From NCBI GenBank assembly GCA_017161075.1, contig CP046174.1:1860001-1924000 (forward strand): DNA of 64,000 nucleotides, read 5' to 3'. This DNA is from Erysipelotrichaceae bacterium 66202529. Its GTDB lineage: Bacteria > Bacillota_I > Bacilli_A > Erysipelotrichales > Erysipelotrichaceae. Below the pieces are notes generated by a model that worked only from the letters and a program-made list of their open reading frames with translations, was not told where the DNA came from and searched no databases. Shown piece by piece: positions 1-8,207 of the stretch; positions within the stretch are counted from its first letter, which is position 1, and the number at the start of each line of letters is the position of its first letter. The position numbers and the translations under genes were made by a program.

Positions 1-334
1 TGCCGCACTGGTACAGCTGGTCGAAATGATTATCAAGAAGCTGAGTCCTTCTCTATATAAGGCGCTGGGTGTATACCTGCCGCTGATTACGACAAACTGT
101 GTCGTATTGAATGTAACCTTGAACAACATCACCAGCGGCTACAACTTCGCAGAGATGCTGACATATTCCATTGCTATTCCGGTCGGATTTACGATGGTAC
201 TGTACATCTTCTCTACGATTCGTGAGCGTCTGGATGCCTGTGATACTCCGCTTTCCTGGAAAGGAAATCCGATTGCCCTGATCGTTGCAGCAATCATGGC
301 ACTTGCCTTCAGCGGACTGATGGGTCTGGTTTAA
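1..334 (+). CDS. rnfA: Rnf complex subunit RnfA (3' part)
   Basis: The reading frame is open from the first base, so the gene starts before the window. About 110 C-terminal residues are visible, with hydrophobic segments and the family motif PLITTNCVVLNVTL, then an ERLDACDTP stretch and a last membrane helix. RnfA is an integral membrane subunit of the ferredoxin:NAD+ oxidoreductase (Rnf/Rsx) complex, which couples electron transfer to ion pumping. rnfB lies downstream on the same strand after one small gene, which fits the distal end of an rnf operon. Confidence 0.93.
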   Translation, partial: AALVQLVEMIIKKLSPSLYKALGVYLPLITTNCVVLNVTLNNITSGYNFAEMLTYSIAIPVGFTMVLYIFSTIRERLDACDTPLSWKGNPIALIVAAIMALAFSGLMGLV

Positions 335-335
335 T

Positions 336-506
336 ATGAAGGCATTACTTCCCGTCCTGTATCTGGGGGCACTCGGTGCTGTTTATGCGCTGGTGTTTTA
401 TTTCAATCATAAAACACCGCTTCCCAAGGGATGTGAGGATTTAAAAGCACAGTGCAAGGGCTGTCATGATCATTCCTGCTGCAACAACCCTGCACATGAG
501 GAATAG
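336..506 (+). CDS. small Cys-rich membrane protein between rnfA and rnfB
   Basis: A 56-residue ORF starts two bases after the rnfA stop, so it is probably translationally coupled. It has one N-terminal membrane helix (MKALLPVLYLGALGAVYALV) and then a short cytoplasmic tail with five cysteines in the pattern C-x6-C-x2-C-x5-CC. A membrane anchor with clustered cysteines next to an Fe-S/flavin redox complex suggests a maturation or metal-delivery role like that of NqrM or the FeoB-associated Cys-rich proteins. That role is inferred from layout, and I do not recognise the family with certainty. Confidence 0.7.
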   Translation: MKALLPVLYLGALGAVYALVFYFNHKTPLPKGCEDLKAQCKGCHDHSCCNNPAHEE

Positions 507-520
507 AAAGGGGTAGTCAT

Positions 521-829
521 ATGGTAACTGCAATCATTATGATGCTTGTTCTGGGAGCAATTCTTGGTCTGGGACTTGGAATTGCCGATAGATTTTTAAG
601 TGTTGAAGTCGATGAGCGTATTGAAAAGGTCAGCAGCATGCTGCCGAACTATAACTGCGGCAGCTGCGGGTATGCGGGCTGCAGTGGACTTGCCGAGGCA
701 CTGGTGGAAGGTGAAGTCACTGTTGTCGGCACCTGCAAGCCTTGTAAACCGGATCAGAAAGCAGCCATTGCTGAATATCTGAATACAACACCGGGGCCGG
801 ATGGTACCTGTGTTAAAGTAAAGGCTTAA
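521..829 (+). CDS. rnfB: short RnfB subunit without ferredoxin domains
   Basis: 102 residues. An N-terminal membrane anchor (residues 1-22) is followed by the RnfB-type Fe-S motif, with C46-x2-C49-x4-C54 and C72 further on. Usual RnfB proteins continue with two or more 4Fe-4S ferredoxin repeats. Here the frame ends at residue 102 and a terminator follows at once, so the shortness looks genuine and not an assembly break inside the gene. The ribosome binding site is AAAGGGG about 8 bases before ATG 521. The likely role is electron entry into the Rnf complex, with other ferredoxin modules supplied in trans or lost. Confidence 0.85.
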   Translation: MVTAIIMMLVLGAILGLGLGIADRFLSVEVDERIEKVSSMLPNYNCGSCGYAGCSGLAEALVEGEVTVVGTCKPCKPDQKAAIAEYLNTTPGPDGTCVKVKA

Positions 830-840
830 TTTACCTGTGA

Positions 841-880
841 AAAGCATTCTTCTTAACGTATAGGGAGAATGCTTTTTTTG
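841..880 (+). terminator. terminator of the rnf operon
   Basis: An AAAGCATTCT...AGAATGCTTT stem with a short loop is followed by a run of T, 12 bases after the rnfB stop. Confidence 0.85.
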
Positions 881-1084
881 TTTTCAGATCGAAGCGGGAA
901 GCAACTCAGTTAGGCAACAGCATACCTGCGTGTCACTGTTTGTTTTCTGTCAGCTATCCTGTTTTTCAACAGGTATATCATCTAAATCGCTCTTTTGATT
1001 ACAGCTGCAGAAGCATTGCAAGGCCTCAGGAGTATTGCAAGTGCTGTAGTTTCTCTGTATAATGTCTTTATATTATGAGGTGAC

Positions 1085-1450
1085 ATGATGATAAATGGAT
1101 ACTATTGTACAAATGTTTTTTCTAAGCAGGCAAAAGCAATGATTGAATTTTATAGAAGAGTATTAGAAATACCATATATTAAGACGGATGTTGATGAATC
1201 CAATGGAGTCTATCTTGGATTTATAGAACATGCACCATTGCTTTGTATATGGGATTGTGAGGTATTTGATACACAGCCGACTGGATTTCAATCCTTTGTT
1301 TTTCAAACAGATAATCTGGATGTAACTATGAAAGGTTTGAAGGAAAAAGGAATTACATTGTCTGATCCTGTTAGATATGACTGGGGAACTTATGAAGTTC
1401 GTTTACATGATATTGATGGGAATGAAATCGTTATTGTCGAGCATATCTAA
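1085..1450 (+). CDS. VOC family (glyoxalase/bleomycin-resistance-like) protein
   Basis: 121 residues, a complete single VOC domain. It has a beta-alpha-beta start (GYYCTNVFSKQAKAMIEFYRRVL) and the C-terminal HDIDGNEIVIVE motif, whose glutamate usually binds metal. VOC proteins include glyoxalases, dioxygenases and drug-binding resistance proteins, and the substrate cannot be told from sequence. GAGGTGAC lies just before ATG 1085/1088. It is the first gene of the AT-rich island and has clearly different base composition from rnf. Confidence 0.85.
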   Translation: MMINGYYCTNVFSKQAKAMIEFYRRVLEIPYIKTDVDESNGVYLGFIEHAPLLCIWDCEVFDTQPTGFQSFVFQTDNLDVTMKGLKEKGITLSDPVRYDWGTYEVRLHDIDGNEIVIVEHI

Positions 1451-1481
1451 TTTATAAATCAGAATTTGAGGAGGGACATCT

Positions 1482-2162
1482 TTGGAAAAAAGGACAAAAA
1501 AGGATATTGTAATTATTATGATATGTAGTACTCTCTTCGCAGCACTATATATCATATTTGAGAATTCAATTATGGAATATGGTAAAAATGCAGAGCTTTC
1601 TATATGGTTACGTTTTTTACCTGTATTCGCAATTCAGTTTGGAATGTCATGTTTAGGTATAATCATTGTTTTTATAAAAAACCATGAAAGTCTGTCTACA
1701 TATGGGGTAGTTAAAAAGCATTCGATACTTTCTATTATTGGATGTTTGGTATGTGCAATTCCAACAGTATTATTTCTATTCTGGAATAAGGAGCTGCATG
1801 GATTCTTTCCGTTTCAAGGAATGTTCTTAACCAATGATATATTACAGACACCCATCCCTCAAAATATCATTTTATATTTACTTGTAATGCTTGTGTGGGG
1901 CTTTGGTGAGAGTCTCTTTTATGTGATTTTATCGCAGAAGGTGAATTCCTTAAAAAAGCCAAAAGGATTATTGAATGTCGGCGCTTTACTAAGTGCTTTG
2001 ATTGCTATTTTAATTCATGGAATGCTTGGCTTTGACATGGCTACAATACTCGAAGCTATGGCAACCTTTATCCTGATGTATGGATCCATTGTTGTAAAAG
2101 AAAAAACAAAAAATTCAATAGGAAACATTTTGATATTCTTTGTGATTTGGAATGCATTATAA
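1482..2162 (+). CDS. polytopic membrane protein, possibly CPBP-like
   Basis: 226 residues with six or seven hydrophobic helices. The start is TTG 1482, placed 6 bases after a strong GAGGAGGG. The segment around residue 145 (WGFGESLFYVILSQK) and a later ILIHGMLGF resemble the two motifs of CPBP (Abi/CAAX protease-like) proteins. The usual EExxxR is not intact, so a working protease is doubtful. The function is unknown. The partial repeat TTTATAAATCAGAATTTGAG lies directly upstream and supplies part of the ribosome binding site region. Confidence 0.7.
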   Translation: MEKRTKKDIVIIMICSTLFAALYIIFENSIMEYGKNAELSIWLRFLPVFAIQFGMSCLGIIIVFIKNHESLSTYGVVKKHSILSIIGCLVCAIPTVLFLFWNKELHGFFPFQGMFLTNDILQTPIPQNIILYLLVMLVWGFGESLFYVILSQKVNSLKKPKGLLNVGALLSALIAILIHGMLGFDMATILEAMATFILMYGSIVVKEKTKNSIGNILIFFVIWNAL

Positions 2163-2321
2163 AAATGTTAGTGAATTATTATTTATTATATGGGAGTGTT
2201 TAGGCACTTCTGGATAACTAAATCGATTTCATTACTTTATATCTGATAATGTGAAGCCTCAAGACATTGTAAGGGATATGTATGCTGTAGAATTTGTAGA
2301 CGAAAAGAGGACATAAATATT

Positions 2322-3077
2322 ATGAATGTAGAAAACAGTATTATGGCCACGAAGCAAGGATTTGAGGATAGCTTCTCTTCAAGGGAGTATTACGATAAAC
2401 AGACACAAGACGGAAATCATTTGAATAATATTCTCGATTTTTTACCATTTAAAGCGAATATGAAGCTTTTAGATTTAGGTACAGGAAGTGGCTATCTGTC
2501 TTTCCCTATAGCAAAAAAATATCCAAATAGTTTTATCGTTGGACTGGATATTGTTGAAAAAGCATTAGAAGTCAATCGTTTTAAGGCAAAAGAAGAAAAC
2601 ATCCAAAACATTAGCTTTATAACTTATGACGGTGTTGATTTTCCATTTGCTGATAATGAGTTTGACATGGTTATTTCAAGATATGCATTACATCATTTTC
2701 CAGATATACAAAAAAGTATTTCTGAAATTAGCCGTGTCATTAAATCAGATGGCTTCTTGTTTATTTCAGACCCTACACCTAACATCAGTGATACCAGCCG
2801 CTTTGTTGATGGGTACATGCAGTTAAAAAAAGATGGTCACATTAAGTTTTATACAAAAGAGGAATGGTTACAAATATGCGGTAAATATGGGCTGCGATTC
2901 AAGAAATCTTTTGATAGCACAATTCGATTTCCAAAGAAAAAAGCCACAGCTTACGGATTTGATGAATTATTAAAGAAACATGATAAAGAGATCATTGAGA
3001 GTTATGGACTTAAAATAGTGGGAAATGAAATATATATAACTGAACGGGTTAATAATATTTTATTTTATAAACAATAA
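2322..3077 (+). CDS. class I SAM-dependent methyltransferase
   Basis: 251 residues. The SAM-binding glycine motif LLDLGTGSGYLSFPIAKKYP is at residues 49-68, followed by the acidic loop VGLDIVEKAL and the post-I motif FPFADNEFDMVISRYALHHF. This is the UbiE/MenG-like Methyltransf_11 type that acts on small molecules. The substrate is unknown. It stands alone, with about 160 bases before and after it, inside the island of single-gene cassettes. Confidence 0.88.
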   Translation: MNVENSIMATKQGFEDSFSSREYYDKQTQDGNHLNNILDFLPFKANMKLLDLGTGSGYLSFPIAKKYPNSFIVGLDIVEKALEVNRFKAKEENIQNISFITYDGVDFPFADNEFDMVISRYALHHFPDIQKSISEISRVIKSDGFLFISDPTPNISDTSRFVDGYMQLKKDGHIKFYTKEEWLQICGKYGLRFKKSFDSTIRFPKKKATAYGFDELLKKHDKEIIESYGLKIVGNEIYITERVNNILFYKQ

Positions 3078-3240
3078 ATAAAGAAGTTGCTGAGGATAAG
3101 CGAATGGACGTACAGGTATTCTGGAGTGTTATTGGAAATCACAATGACCAGACAAAATTGATACAAATCGGTTTATTTATTTTTTTGAAATAAGTATGTC
3201 TAAAGCGAAATAAACGAATATAAATTTGTGGAGGTATTTT

Positions 3241-3588
3241 ATGTTTAATGAAATATGCATATATGAGGCAAAACTGACCAAGCTAGATGAAATTGAAGAA
3301 TTGATGAAAGAAGTAGCGGAATTTTACTTGAAGCAAGATGGTGTTATTGATGTACACTATATAAAACGTACTCACCGACAAAAAGATTTCAATGCCGTTA
3401 AAGAGGGAGAACTACCTGTTCGTCTTACAAGAAATGTAGGTAAAGTAACATATGTCCTATATTGGGTATTGGAAAATGAAGAAGCTCATGCGAGAGTATC
3501 TAAACTTGGGATAGAAAAATTTTACAAACGATGGACTAGATGTTTAACGACAATGCCTAAAATAATCTTAGGGGAGAATATTGTTTGA
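3241..3588 (+). CDS. antibiotic biosynthesis monooxygenase-like (dimeric alpha-beta barrel) protein
   Basis: 115 residues from ATG 3241, which sits 6 bases after GTGGAGGT. An upstream in-frame GTG at 3226 overlaps that ribosome binding site and is unlikely. The N-terminus (EICIYEAKLTKLDEIEELMKEVAEFYLKQDGVIDVHYIKRTH) matches the ferredoxin-like fold of ABM/quinol monooxygenase-type proteins. The enzyme activity is not certain, since small proteins of this fold are often non-enzymatic. Confidence 0.6.
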   Translation: MFNEICIYEAKLTKLDEIEELMKEVAEFYLKQDGVIDVHYIKRTHRQKDFNAVKEGELPVRLTRNVGKVTYVLYWVLENEEAHARVSKLGIEKFYKRWTRCLTTMPKIILGENIV

Positions 3589-3593
3589 TTTAC

Positions 3594-3629
3594 AAATTCC
3601 AGTTTTTTGAACTAGGAAATTAGAATTTG
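3594..3629 (+). repeat. island hairpin element, copy 1
   Basis: AAATTCCAGTTT and AACTAGGAAATT form an imperfect hairpin, followed by AGAATTTG. The same layout recurs at 4956, 6721 and 7547, and in weaker form at 4081 and 5601. Confidence 0.6.
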
Positions 3630-3674
3630 TGAACACAAAAATTCTGTGTTTTTGCGAAGGGAGGATATTGATTT

Positions 3675-4049
3675 ATGTTTTCAATATTAGGTGCAGTATT
3701 ATTTGGAGTTATAGCAACTATGACAGTTCTTGTTGCGTGTGGTTTACCTTTGGGTGAATTTACAATGGGTGGACAGCATAAAATCTTACCAAAAAAATTT
3801 AGAGTTATGGCAGTCATTTCGTTTGCTGTCCAAATTTTTGCAATAATAATTGTTTTGCAAGCAGGAGGTTTTATTTCCTTGTGGTTGTCTTTTAAGGTTA
3901 CTAAATATATTTGTTTCTTCTTTGCCGCTTATCTATCTTTGAATACGATTATGAACATGGTTTCAAAAAGTAAGAAAGAAAAATATGCTATGACTCCGCT
4001 TTCACTTATTGTCGGAATATGTTTTTGGATAACGGCATTTCAGATGTAG
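3675..4049 (+). CDS. small four-helix membrane protein, unknown function
   Basis: 124 residues with four predicted membrane helices and a conserved-looking loop GEFTMGGQHKILPKKFR after helix 1. GGGAGG lies 8-10 bases before ATG 3675. I do not recognise a named family. Proteins of this size and loop occur as single genes in Firmicutes. It stands alone between two copies of the island hairpin element. Confidence 0.65.
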   Translation: MFSILGAVLFGVIATMTVLVACGLPLGEFTMGGQHKILPKKFRVMAVISFAVQIFAIIIVLQAGGFISLWLSFKVTKYICFFFAAYLSLNTIMNMVSKSKKEKYAMTPLSLIVGICFWITAFQM

Positions 4050-4080
4050 TATGTAAAATGAGGATAATCTATGGTGCGTC

Positions 4081-4125
4081 AAATTCTAGTTTTTAGAAAT
4101 AATTAGGCATGGTAAAATTAGAGGA
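4081..4125 (+). repeat. island hairpin element, diverged copy
   Basis: AAATTCTAGTTTTTAGAAAT forms a small hairpin and is followed by AAAATTAGAGGAGGGG, which also provides the ribosome binding site of the next gene. It is weaker than the other copies. Confidence 0.4.
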
Positions 4126-4133
4126 GGGGAAAT

Positions 4134-4547
4134 ATGAATTTTATTGATAAAGCATATGAGCAACATTTAACAGGAGATGACTTTTTACAAGCTATGTCAA
4201 ATATTTATGCAGAGCCAGAGGTTTACAAAATTTTAAATAAGTATCCATCGTTCGTGGCAGATGTGATTTTAATTATTGATTATGATACTGCCTTACAAAT
4301 GGATGGCTTAGATGACATTATAAGTGGAAATTTAAGCAGCAGATATACGGAAATTGTAGCTGCACTTGAACGATGTGGTGCTCAACAGGAAGCCAGCATT
4401 TTAAAAAGGGCGAAAGAATTATATAATACAAATAGAGATAGTTACGATGAGGAGTACGATGCTATATTTAACCAAATTGCCTTACATAATGATTATGATG
4501 GGTTTTGGGATATAATCAGAGCATATATTGATAAAAATTTACATTAG
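4134..4547 (+). CDS. DMP19 (DUF4375) family protein
   Basis: 137 residues. The central part (LQMDGLDDIISGNLSSRYTE and ALERCGAQQEASILKRAKEL) fits the DMP19/DUF4375 family. The first characterised member, in Neisseria, is a DNA-mimic protein, but most members have no known role. GAGGAGGGG precedes ATG 4134. The helical C-terminus (NDYDGFWDIIRAYIDKNL) is typical. Confidence 0.65.
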   Translation: MNFIDKAYEQHLTGDDFLQAMSNIYAEPEVYKILNKYPSFVADVILIIDYDTALQMDGLDDIISGNLSSRYTEIVAALERCGAQQEASILKRAKELYNTNRDSYDEEYDAIFNQIALHNDYDGFWDIIRAYIDKNLH

Positions 4548-4575
4548 ACTATTCGGAATTTTACAGGAGGTACAT

Positions 4576-4955
4576 ATGAAAAAGTCGATAACATTTATTT
4601 TAGTATTGTTTTTTACTTCTGCTTTCGTAGGTTGTGGAAAGAATGATACTCACAGGATAAACATTACTGTACCTGCTGGAAGTTCAGAGGATTTCATTTA
4701 CTCGGACAAAGAACTATAGGCAACAGGAAATAATATTACTATCTCTTCTGGTGAAGGATCGGGAAATACGTCGGTGATTTTACAGCCAGTTAATGAAATG
4801 ATAGAAACTGGATATGAAGCAACATATCTAACTCCTGGAATGCCCGTTGAATTTGATGCGGTAAAGGAAGAATGGTTCAAAATAGGTGTAATGATACCGA
4901 TGCAGATATAACTGTTTATGTTGATGTTGAGGACGTAGAGGTCAGGATTGAATAA
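4576..4955 (+). pseudogene. broken lipoprotein gene
   Basis: The gene starts at ATG 4576 after AGGAGG. It has a lipoprotein signal peptide (MKKSITFILVLFFTSAFVGC, lipobox cysteine 20). The frame is cut by TAG at 4717-4719. The same frame goes on sensibly (ATGNNITISSGEGSGNTSVI... to EEWFKIG) until about 4885, where a frameshift is needed to reach the acidic end TVYVDVEDVEVRIE and TAA 4955. Two lesions make it a pseudogene. The intact protein would have been an extracytoplasmic lipoprotein of about 125 residues of unknown role. Confidence 0.7.
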
Positions 4956-4989
4956 GTTCCAGTTTATCTGGAAATAAATTAGAATTCAT
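4956..4989 (+). repeat. island hairpin element, copy 2
   Basis: TTCCAG and CTGGAA form a tight hairpin with a 5-base loop, followed by AAATTAGAATTC. It starts directly after the stop of the broken lipoprotein gene and ends just before the GGAGGAG of the acetyltransferase gene. Confidence 0.6.
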
Positions 4990-4999
4990 GGAGGAGTTT

Positions 5000-5575
5000 A
5001 TGGAGATAAGAAAAGCAACAGAATTAGATAGAAATGATATAGCCTTTATTTATGCAGATGCTTTTTCAGAGGATTGGAAACAACTTTCTACAGATATTGA
5101 AAAAATGACAAGAGCATTAAGAAATGGACATATTCTAAATAATTATATTGTAGCAGTATGTGATGAAAGGGTTGTTGCTTTTATAGCTTTGGTGACTGAT
5201 GAAGTTAGAGCATTTCATATACCTATAAAAGATTTTCAAAAAGAATTCGGCTTTTTTAAAGGATATATGGTAGGCATGGCTATGAAAAATGATATGGAGA
5301 AACAAATTCCATTAGATAAGGGAATGGCATATATAGATATAATTGGTGTGTGTAAAGATTATCAACATAAAGGCATAGCAAGTTCTTTAATTGATTATGT
5401 GTTTAATAATTATGAATATTCTTCATATCTTCTTTCTGTAACAAATATCAACAAGAAAGCAATAGCGTGTTATAGAAAAAAAGACTTCAAAGAAGTTAGA
5501 CGTGAAAAAGTGAAATATTCGAAGCAAAGAGGTTTTTCAGAATATTTATATATGGTCTACCATGTAAATAAATAA
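5000..5575 (+). CDS. GNAT family N-acetyltransferase
   Basis: 191 residues from ATG 5000. ATG 4988 overlaps the ribosome binding site GGAGGAG and is less likely. The acetyl-CoA site is DIIGVCKDYQHKGIASSLIDYVF, a variant of the Q/RxxGxG/A motif, followed by NKKAIACYRKKDFKEV typical of motif B. The substrate is unknown. It is one of five GNAT genes in this island, all of different sequence. Confidence 0.85.
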   Translation: MEIRKATELDRNDIAFIYADAFSEDWKQLSTDIEKMTRALRNGHILNNYIVAVCDERVVAFIALVTDEVRAFHIPIKDFQKEFGFFKGYMVGMAMKNDMEKQIPLDKGMAYIDIIGVCKDYQHKGIASSLIDYVFNNYEYSSYLLSVTNINKKAIACYRKKDFKEVRREKVKYSKQRGFSEYLYMVYHVNK

Positions 5576-5600
5576 AAGTAGTATTAAAGTTTGTATAGAG

Positions 5601-5616
5601 GTAAATTAGAATTTAT
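5601..5616 (+). repeat. partial copy of the island element (right end)
   Basis: GTAAATTAGAATTTAT matches the right half of the hairpin element. The hairpin half is missing. Confidence 0.3.
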
Positions 5617-5708
5617 AATATACGATTAAGAAAGATTACAAGTATTGTATGAGCAGAAATAGAATTTCAATTATTTTTTTAATAGTTATTTAAAAGGAGA
5701 AGTATATA

Positions 5709-6700
5709 ATGAAAAATGGATTCCAGTTTTTAATTTATAAAATTCCTAACGATGAAATGTCAGTAAATGCGCTAATAAAAGATGAGACAATTTGGTTGAC
5801 TCAAAAAGGAATGTCAGAATTATTTGGAGTTGGTATTCCTGCAATAAGTAAACACTTAAAGAACATATTTGATGAGCAAGAATTAGATGAAAAAGTGGTT
5901 ATTTCCAAAATGGAAATAACCACTCAACATGGAGCAATGAGTAACAGGCAACAAAAAAAACTAACACGATTTTATAATCTAGATGCTATCATATCAGTTG
6001 GATACCGAATTAATTCAAAACGAGCTACAAATTTTAGAATATGGGCAACAAGCGTTTTAAAGGAATATATGATAAAAGGATTTGTGTTAGATGATGAAAG
6101 ATTGAAACAAGGTGAAACAGCGTTTGGCAAAGACTATTTTAGAGAACTTCTTGAAAGAGTACGTTCAATTCGTGCGAGTGAAAGAAGAATATGGCAACAA
6201 ATCACCGATATCTATGCTGAATGTAGCATAGATTATGATAGTGAGTCACCAACTACTCGTGATTTCTATGCAATGGTTCAAAATAAGTTTCATTATGCTA
6301 TTACTGGTCAGACTGCCGCAGAGATTATTTTTTCAAAGGCCGATCATAATGAGGAAAATATGGGATTAACAACATGGAAAAATTCTCCTGATGGACGTAT
6401 TTTAAAAAGTGATGTTACGATTGCTAAGAACTATTTAAGTGAAAAACAAATAAGACAATTAGAACGTACTGTCACTGGATATTTTGATTATATTGAAGAA
6501 CTACATTTACTATGAATGATTTTGCGATAAGTATTAATGAATTCTTATCTTTTAGAAAATATGATATATTACAGGGTAAAGGCTCCATTTCAAAGAGTCA
6601 AGCAGACATGAAAGCTATATTAGAATATGATGATTTTAATAAAAATCAACATATAATATCGGACTTTGATAAAGAACTTAAAAAGTTAATAAAAAAATAG
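5709..6700 (+). pseudogene. RhuM family (virulence protein RhuM-like) gene, frameshifted
   Basis: The first frame (5709-6515, 268 residues) has the RhuM N-terminus, with IWLTQKGMSELFGVGIPAISKHLKNIF as a helix-turn-helix-like part and FYNLDAIISVGYRINSKRATNFRIWA. It stops at YFDYIEELHLL. The next frame (6512-6700) carries the missing end (TFTMNDFAISINEFLSFRKYDILQGKG to DFDKELKKLIKK). The ACATTTACTATG sequence reads in frame with the second part, so a frameshift and probably a small deletion near 6500 broke one gene of about 330 codons. RhuM proteins are common on mobile DNA and their function is not firmly known. Confidence 0.75.
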
Positions 6701-6720
6701 GTACTTTGATTTATAAGATA

Positions 6721-6757
6721 AATTTCAATTTGTTAAACTGGAAAATTAGAATTTGAG
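6721..6757 (+). repeat. island hairpin element, copy 3
   Basis: AATTTCAATTTGTTAAACTG with GGAAAATTAGAATTTGAGG forms an imperfect inverted repeat (AATTTC.. / ..GGAAAATT) and ends in the common AATTAGAATTTGAGG. Confidence 0.6.
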
Positions 6758-6804
6758 GCATTGGAATACAGCATAAGTTAAGATATGAAATGTGGAGGTG
6801 TATG

Positions 6805-7575
6805 ATGAGGAAAGATTATAAGAACTTAATTTCATTTTTACTTATCGCATTTTTGCTCCCTTTTATATCTGTTTTTGCTCAAAAAATAATAAGAAACAAA
6901 TCCGTTTCCTTTGTTCTTTTTGGAATACAAGCTGCCGCTCCAACATTATCAGCGATTGTAACATTACTTTTTAACAAAAAGGGAAATAAGTTTTTGAAAA
7001 CAATGTTTGGAAAAGAATATCTACAAAGGGCCATCCTTCTCCCACTTATTGTTGCTTCCGCGACAATGTTTTTGGCAAAGCTGATTTTTTGTGTTTTGTT
7101 TAAAGCAGATTTAGGATTAAAGAGTATTTCAGTTGTTCAGTTGGTGATGATTATTTGGGCGCTTTTTGCAGAGGAAATAGGATGGCGTGGATATTTGGAA
7201 CCATTGCTGATAAAGATTGGTATCAATAAAAGAATTGTTCCCGGTATTGTAGGAATGATATGGTGCTTATGGCATTATCATTACTTTATTCAGGGGAGTA
7301 TACAGGTGCCGGTTCTGTTGTTTTTTATAAGCTGTATTATTGAAAGCTATATTTATAGTTTTTTAATGTGTACGACAAGGAATAATATAGTGTCAGCAAT
7401 GACTTACCATTATGGATGGAATTTATTTATCCATATAGTGGCAATAAACCCTGCCGATAACAGCGGAAATATATTTCCGTATTTTATTATGGTTATATTA
7501 GAAACGTTTGTTGTGTTTATATTCTGGAGCATTAGGGAAATAAAGGAAATTCCAGTTTGTCATACTGCAAAATGA
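6805..7575 (+). CDS. CPBP family intramembrane metalloprotease
   Basis: About 256 residues from ATG 6802/6805, 4-6 bases after GGAGG. It has seven or eight membrane helices. The CPBP motifs are intact: EEIGWRGYLEP (EExxxR, about residue 124) and the histidine motifs MIWCLWHYHYF and MTYHYGWNLF. These proteases process prenylated or bacteriocin-related peptides or act in immunity to bacteriocins, and the target here is unknown. Its last nine codons lie inside a copy of the island hairpin element, so the repeat supplies the C-terminus and the TGA stop. Confidence 0.87.
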   Translation: MRKDYKNLISFLLIAFLLPFISVFAQKIIRNKSVSFVLFGIQAAAPTLSAIVTLLFNKKGNKFLKTMFGKEYLQRAILLPLIVASATMFLAKLIFCVLFKADLGLKSISVVQLVMIIWALFAEEIGWRGYLEPLLIKIGINKRIVPGIVGMIWCLWHYHYFIQGSIQVPVLLFFISCIIESYIYSFLMCTTRNNIVSAMTYHYGWNLFIHIVAINPADNSGNIFPYFIMVILETFVVFIFWSIREIKEIPVCHTAK

Positions 7576-7582
7576 GACTTGT
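7547..7582 (+). repeat. island hairpin element, copy 4, overlapping a gene end
   Basis: AAATTCCAGTTTGTCATACT then GCAAAATGAGACTTGTAAG aligns with copy 1 and has the same TTCCAGT/ACTGCAA pairing with one mismatch. The stop codon of the CPBP gene is inside it. Confidence 0.55.
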
Positions 7583-7615
7583 AAGAATCTAAACAAATGA
7601 AAGGAGCATAGGATC

Positions 7616-8028
7616 ATGAAAATGCCAACAGGGAAAATTGATACTAGCATGTTTGCCCCTTGTGGAATGAATTGTAAAACTTGTTATAAGCATTGCTATC
7701 ATAAAAAGCCATGTGCTGGGTGTTTAAATAGTGACCTTGGAAAACCAGAGCATTGTCGCAAATGCAAAATCAAAGCTTGTGTCAAAGAAAAAAATTATCC
7801 TATTGTTATGAGTGCTTAAATTATCCATGTAAACTAATAAAAAATCTTGAGAAAAGCTATAACAAGAGATATCAAGCTAGCCTCATGGAACATAGTGCTT
7901 TCGTAAAAGAATATGGATTAGATAAGTTTATGGAGCAACAGAAAATTAAATACACTTGCCTTAAATGTGGCGGTATAATTTCTATACATGACAGGGAATG
8001 TAGTGAGTGCCAAGAAAAAATGAAATAG
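7616..8028 (+). pseudogene. DUF3795-type Cys-rich protein, frameshifted
   Basis: Two overlapping frames together make one protein. 7616-7819 starts MKMPTGKIDTSMFAPCGMNCKTCYKHC, with CxxC pairs to KCKIKACVKEK. The second frame then continues YCYECLNYPCKLIKNLEKSYNKRYQASL and ends with a zinc-ribbon-like C-x2-C...C-x2-C at the C-terminus. The switch is near 7790. The dense cysteine pairs fit DUF3795, a putative metal-binding protein of unknown role. AAAGGAG is 10 bases before the start. Confidence 0.7.
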
Positions 8029-8207
8029 GTAAGTTAGAGCTTCTGGGGCTGTATAAGTACGCTCTTTATTGGAATAAGGAATCTTCAAACCATACCGCAG
8101 AGTAAGATGATATGAGAAATGCCAGTATACAAATGAATATTTGCAGGACTTTAATCTCGTAATTAGTTAAAAAAGTAGTAGTGAAAAGGAAAATTATCAG
8201 GTAAAAA

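Noticed and set aside
6512..6700. Separate small gene after RhuM with ATGA overlap
   Set aside because: Its sequence is the normal C-terminus of RhuM proteins and reads in frame with bases before the first stop; it is the end of one broken gene.
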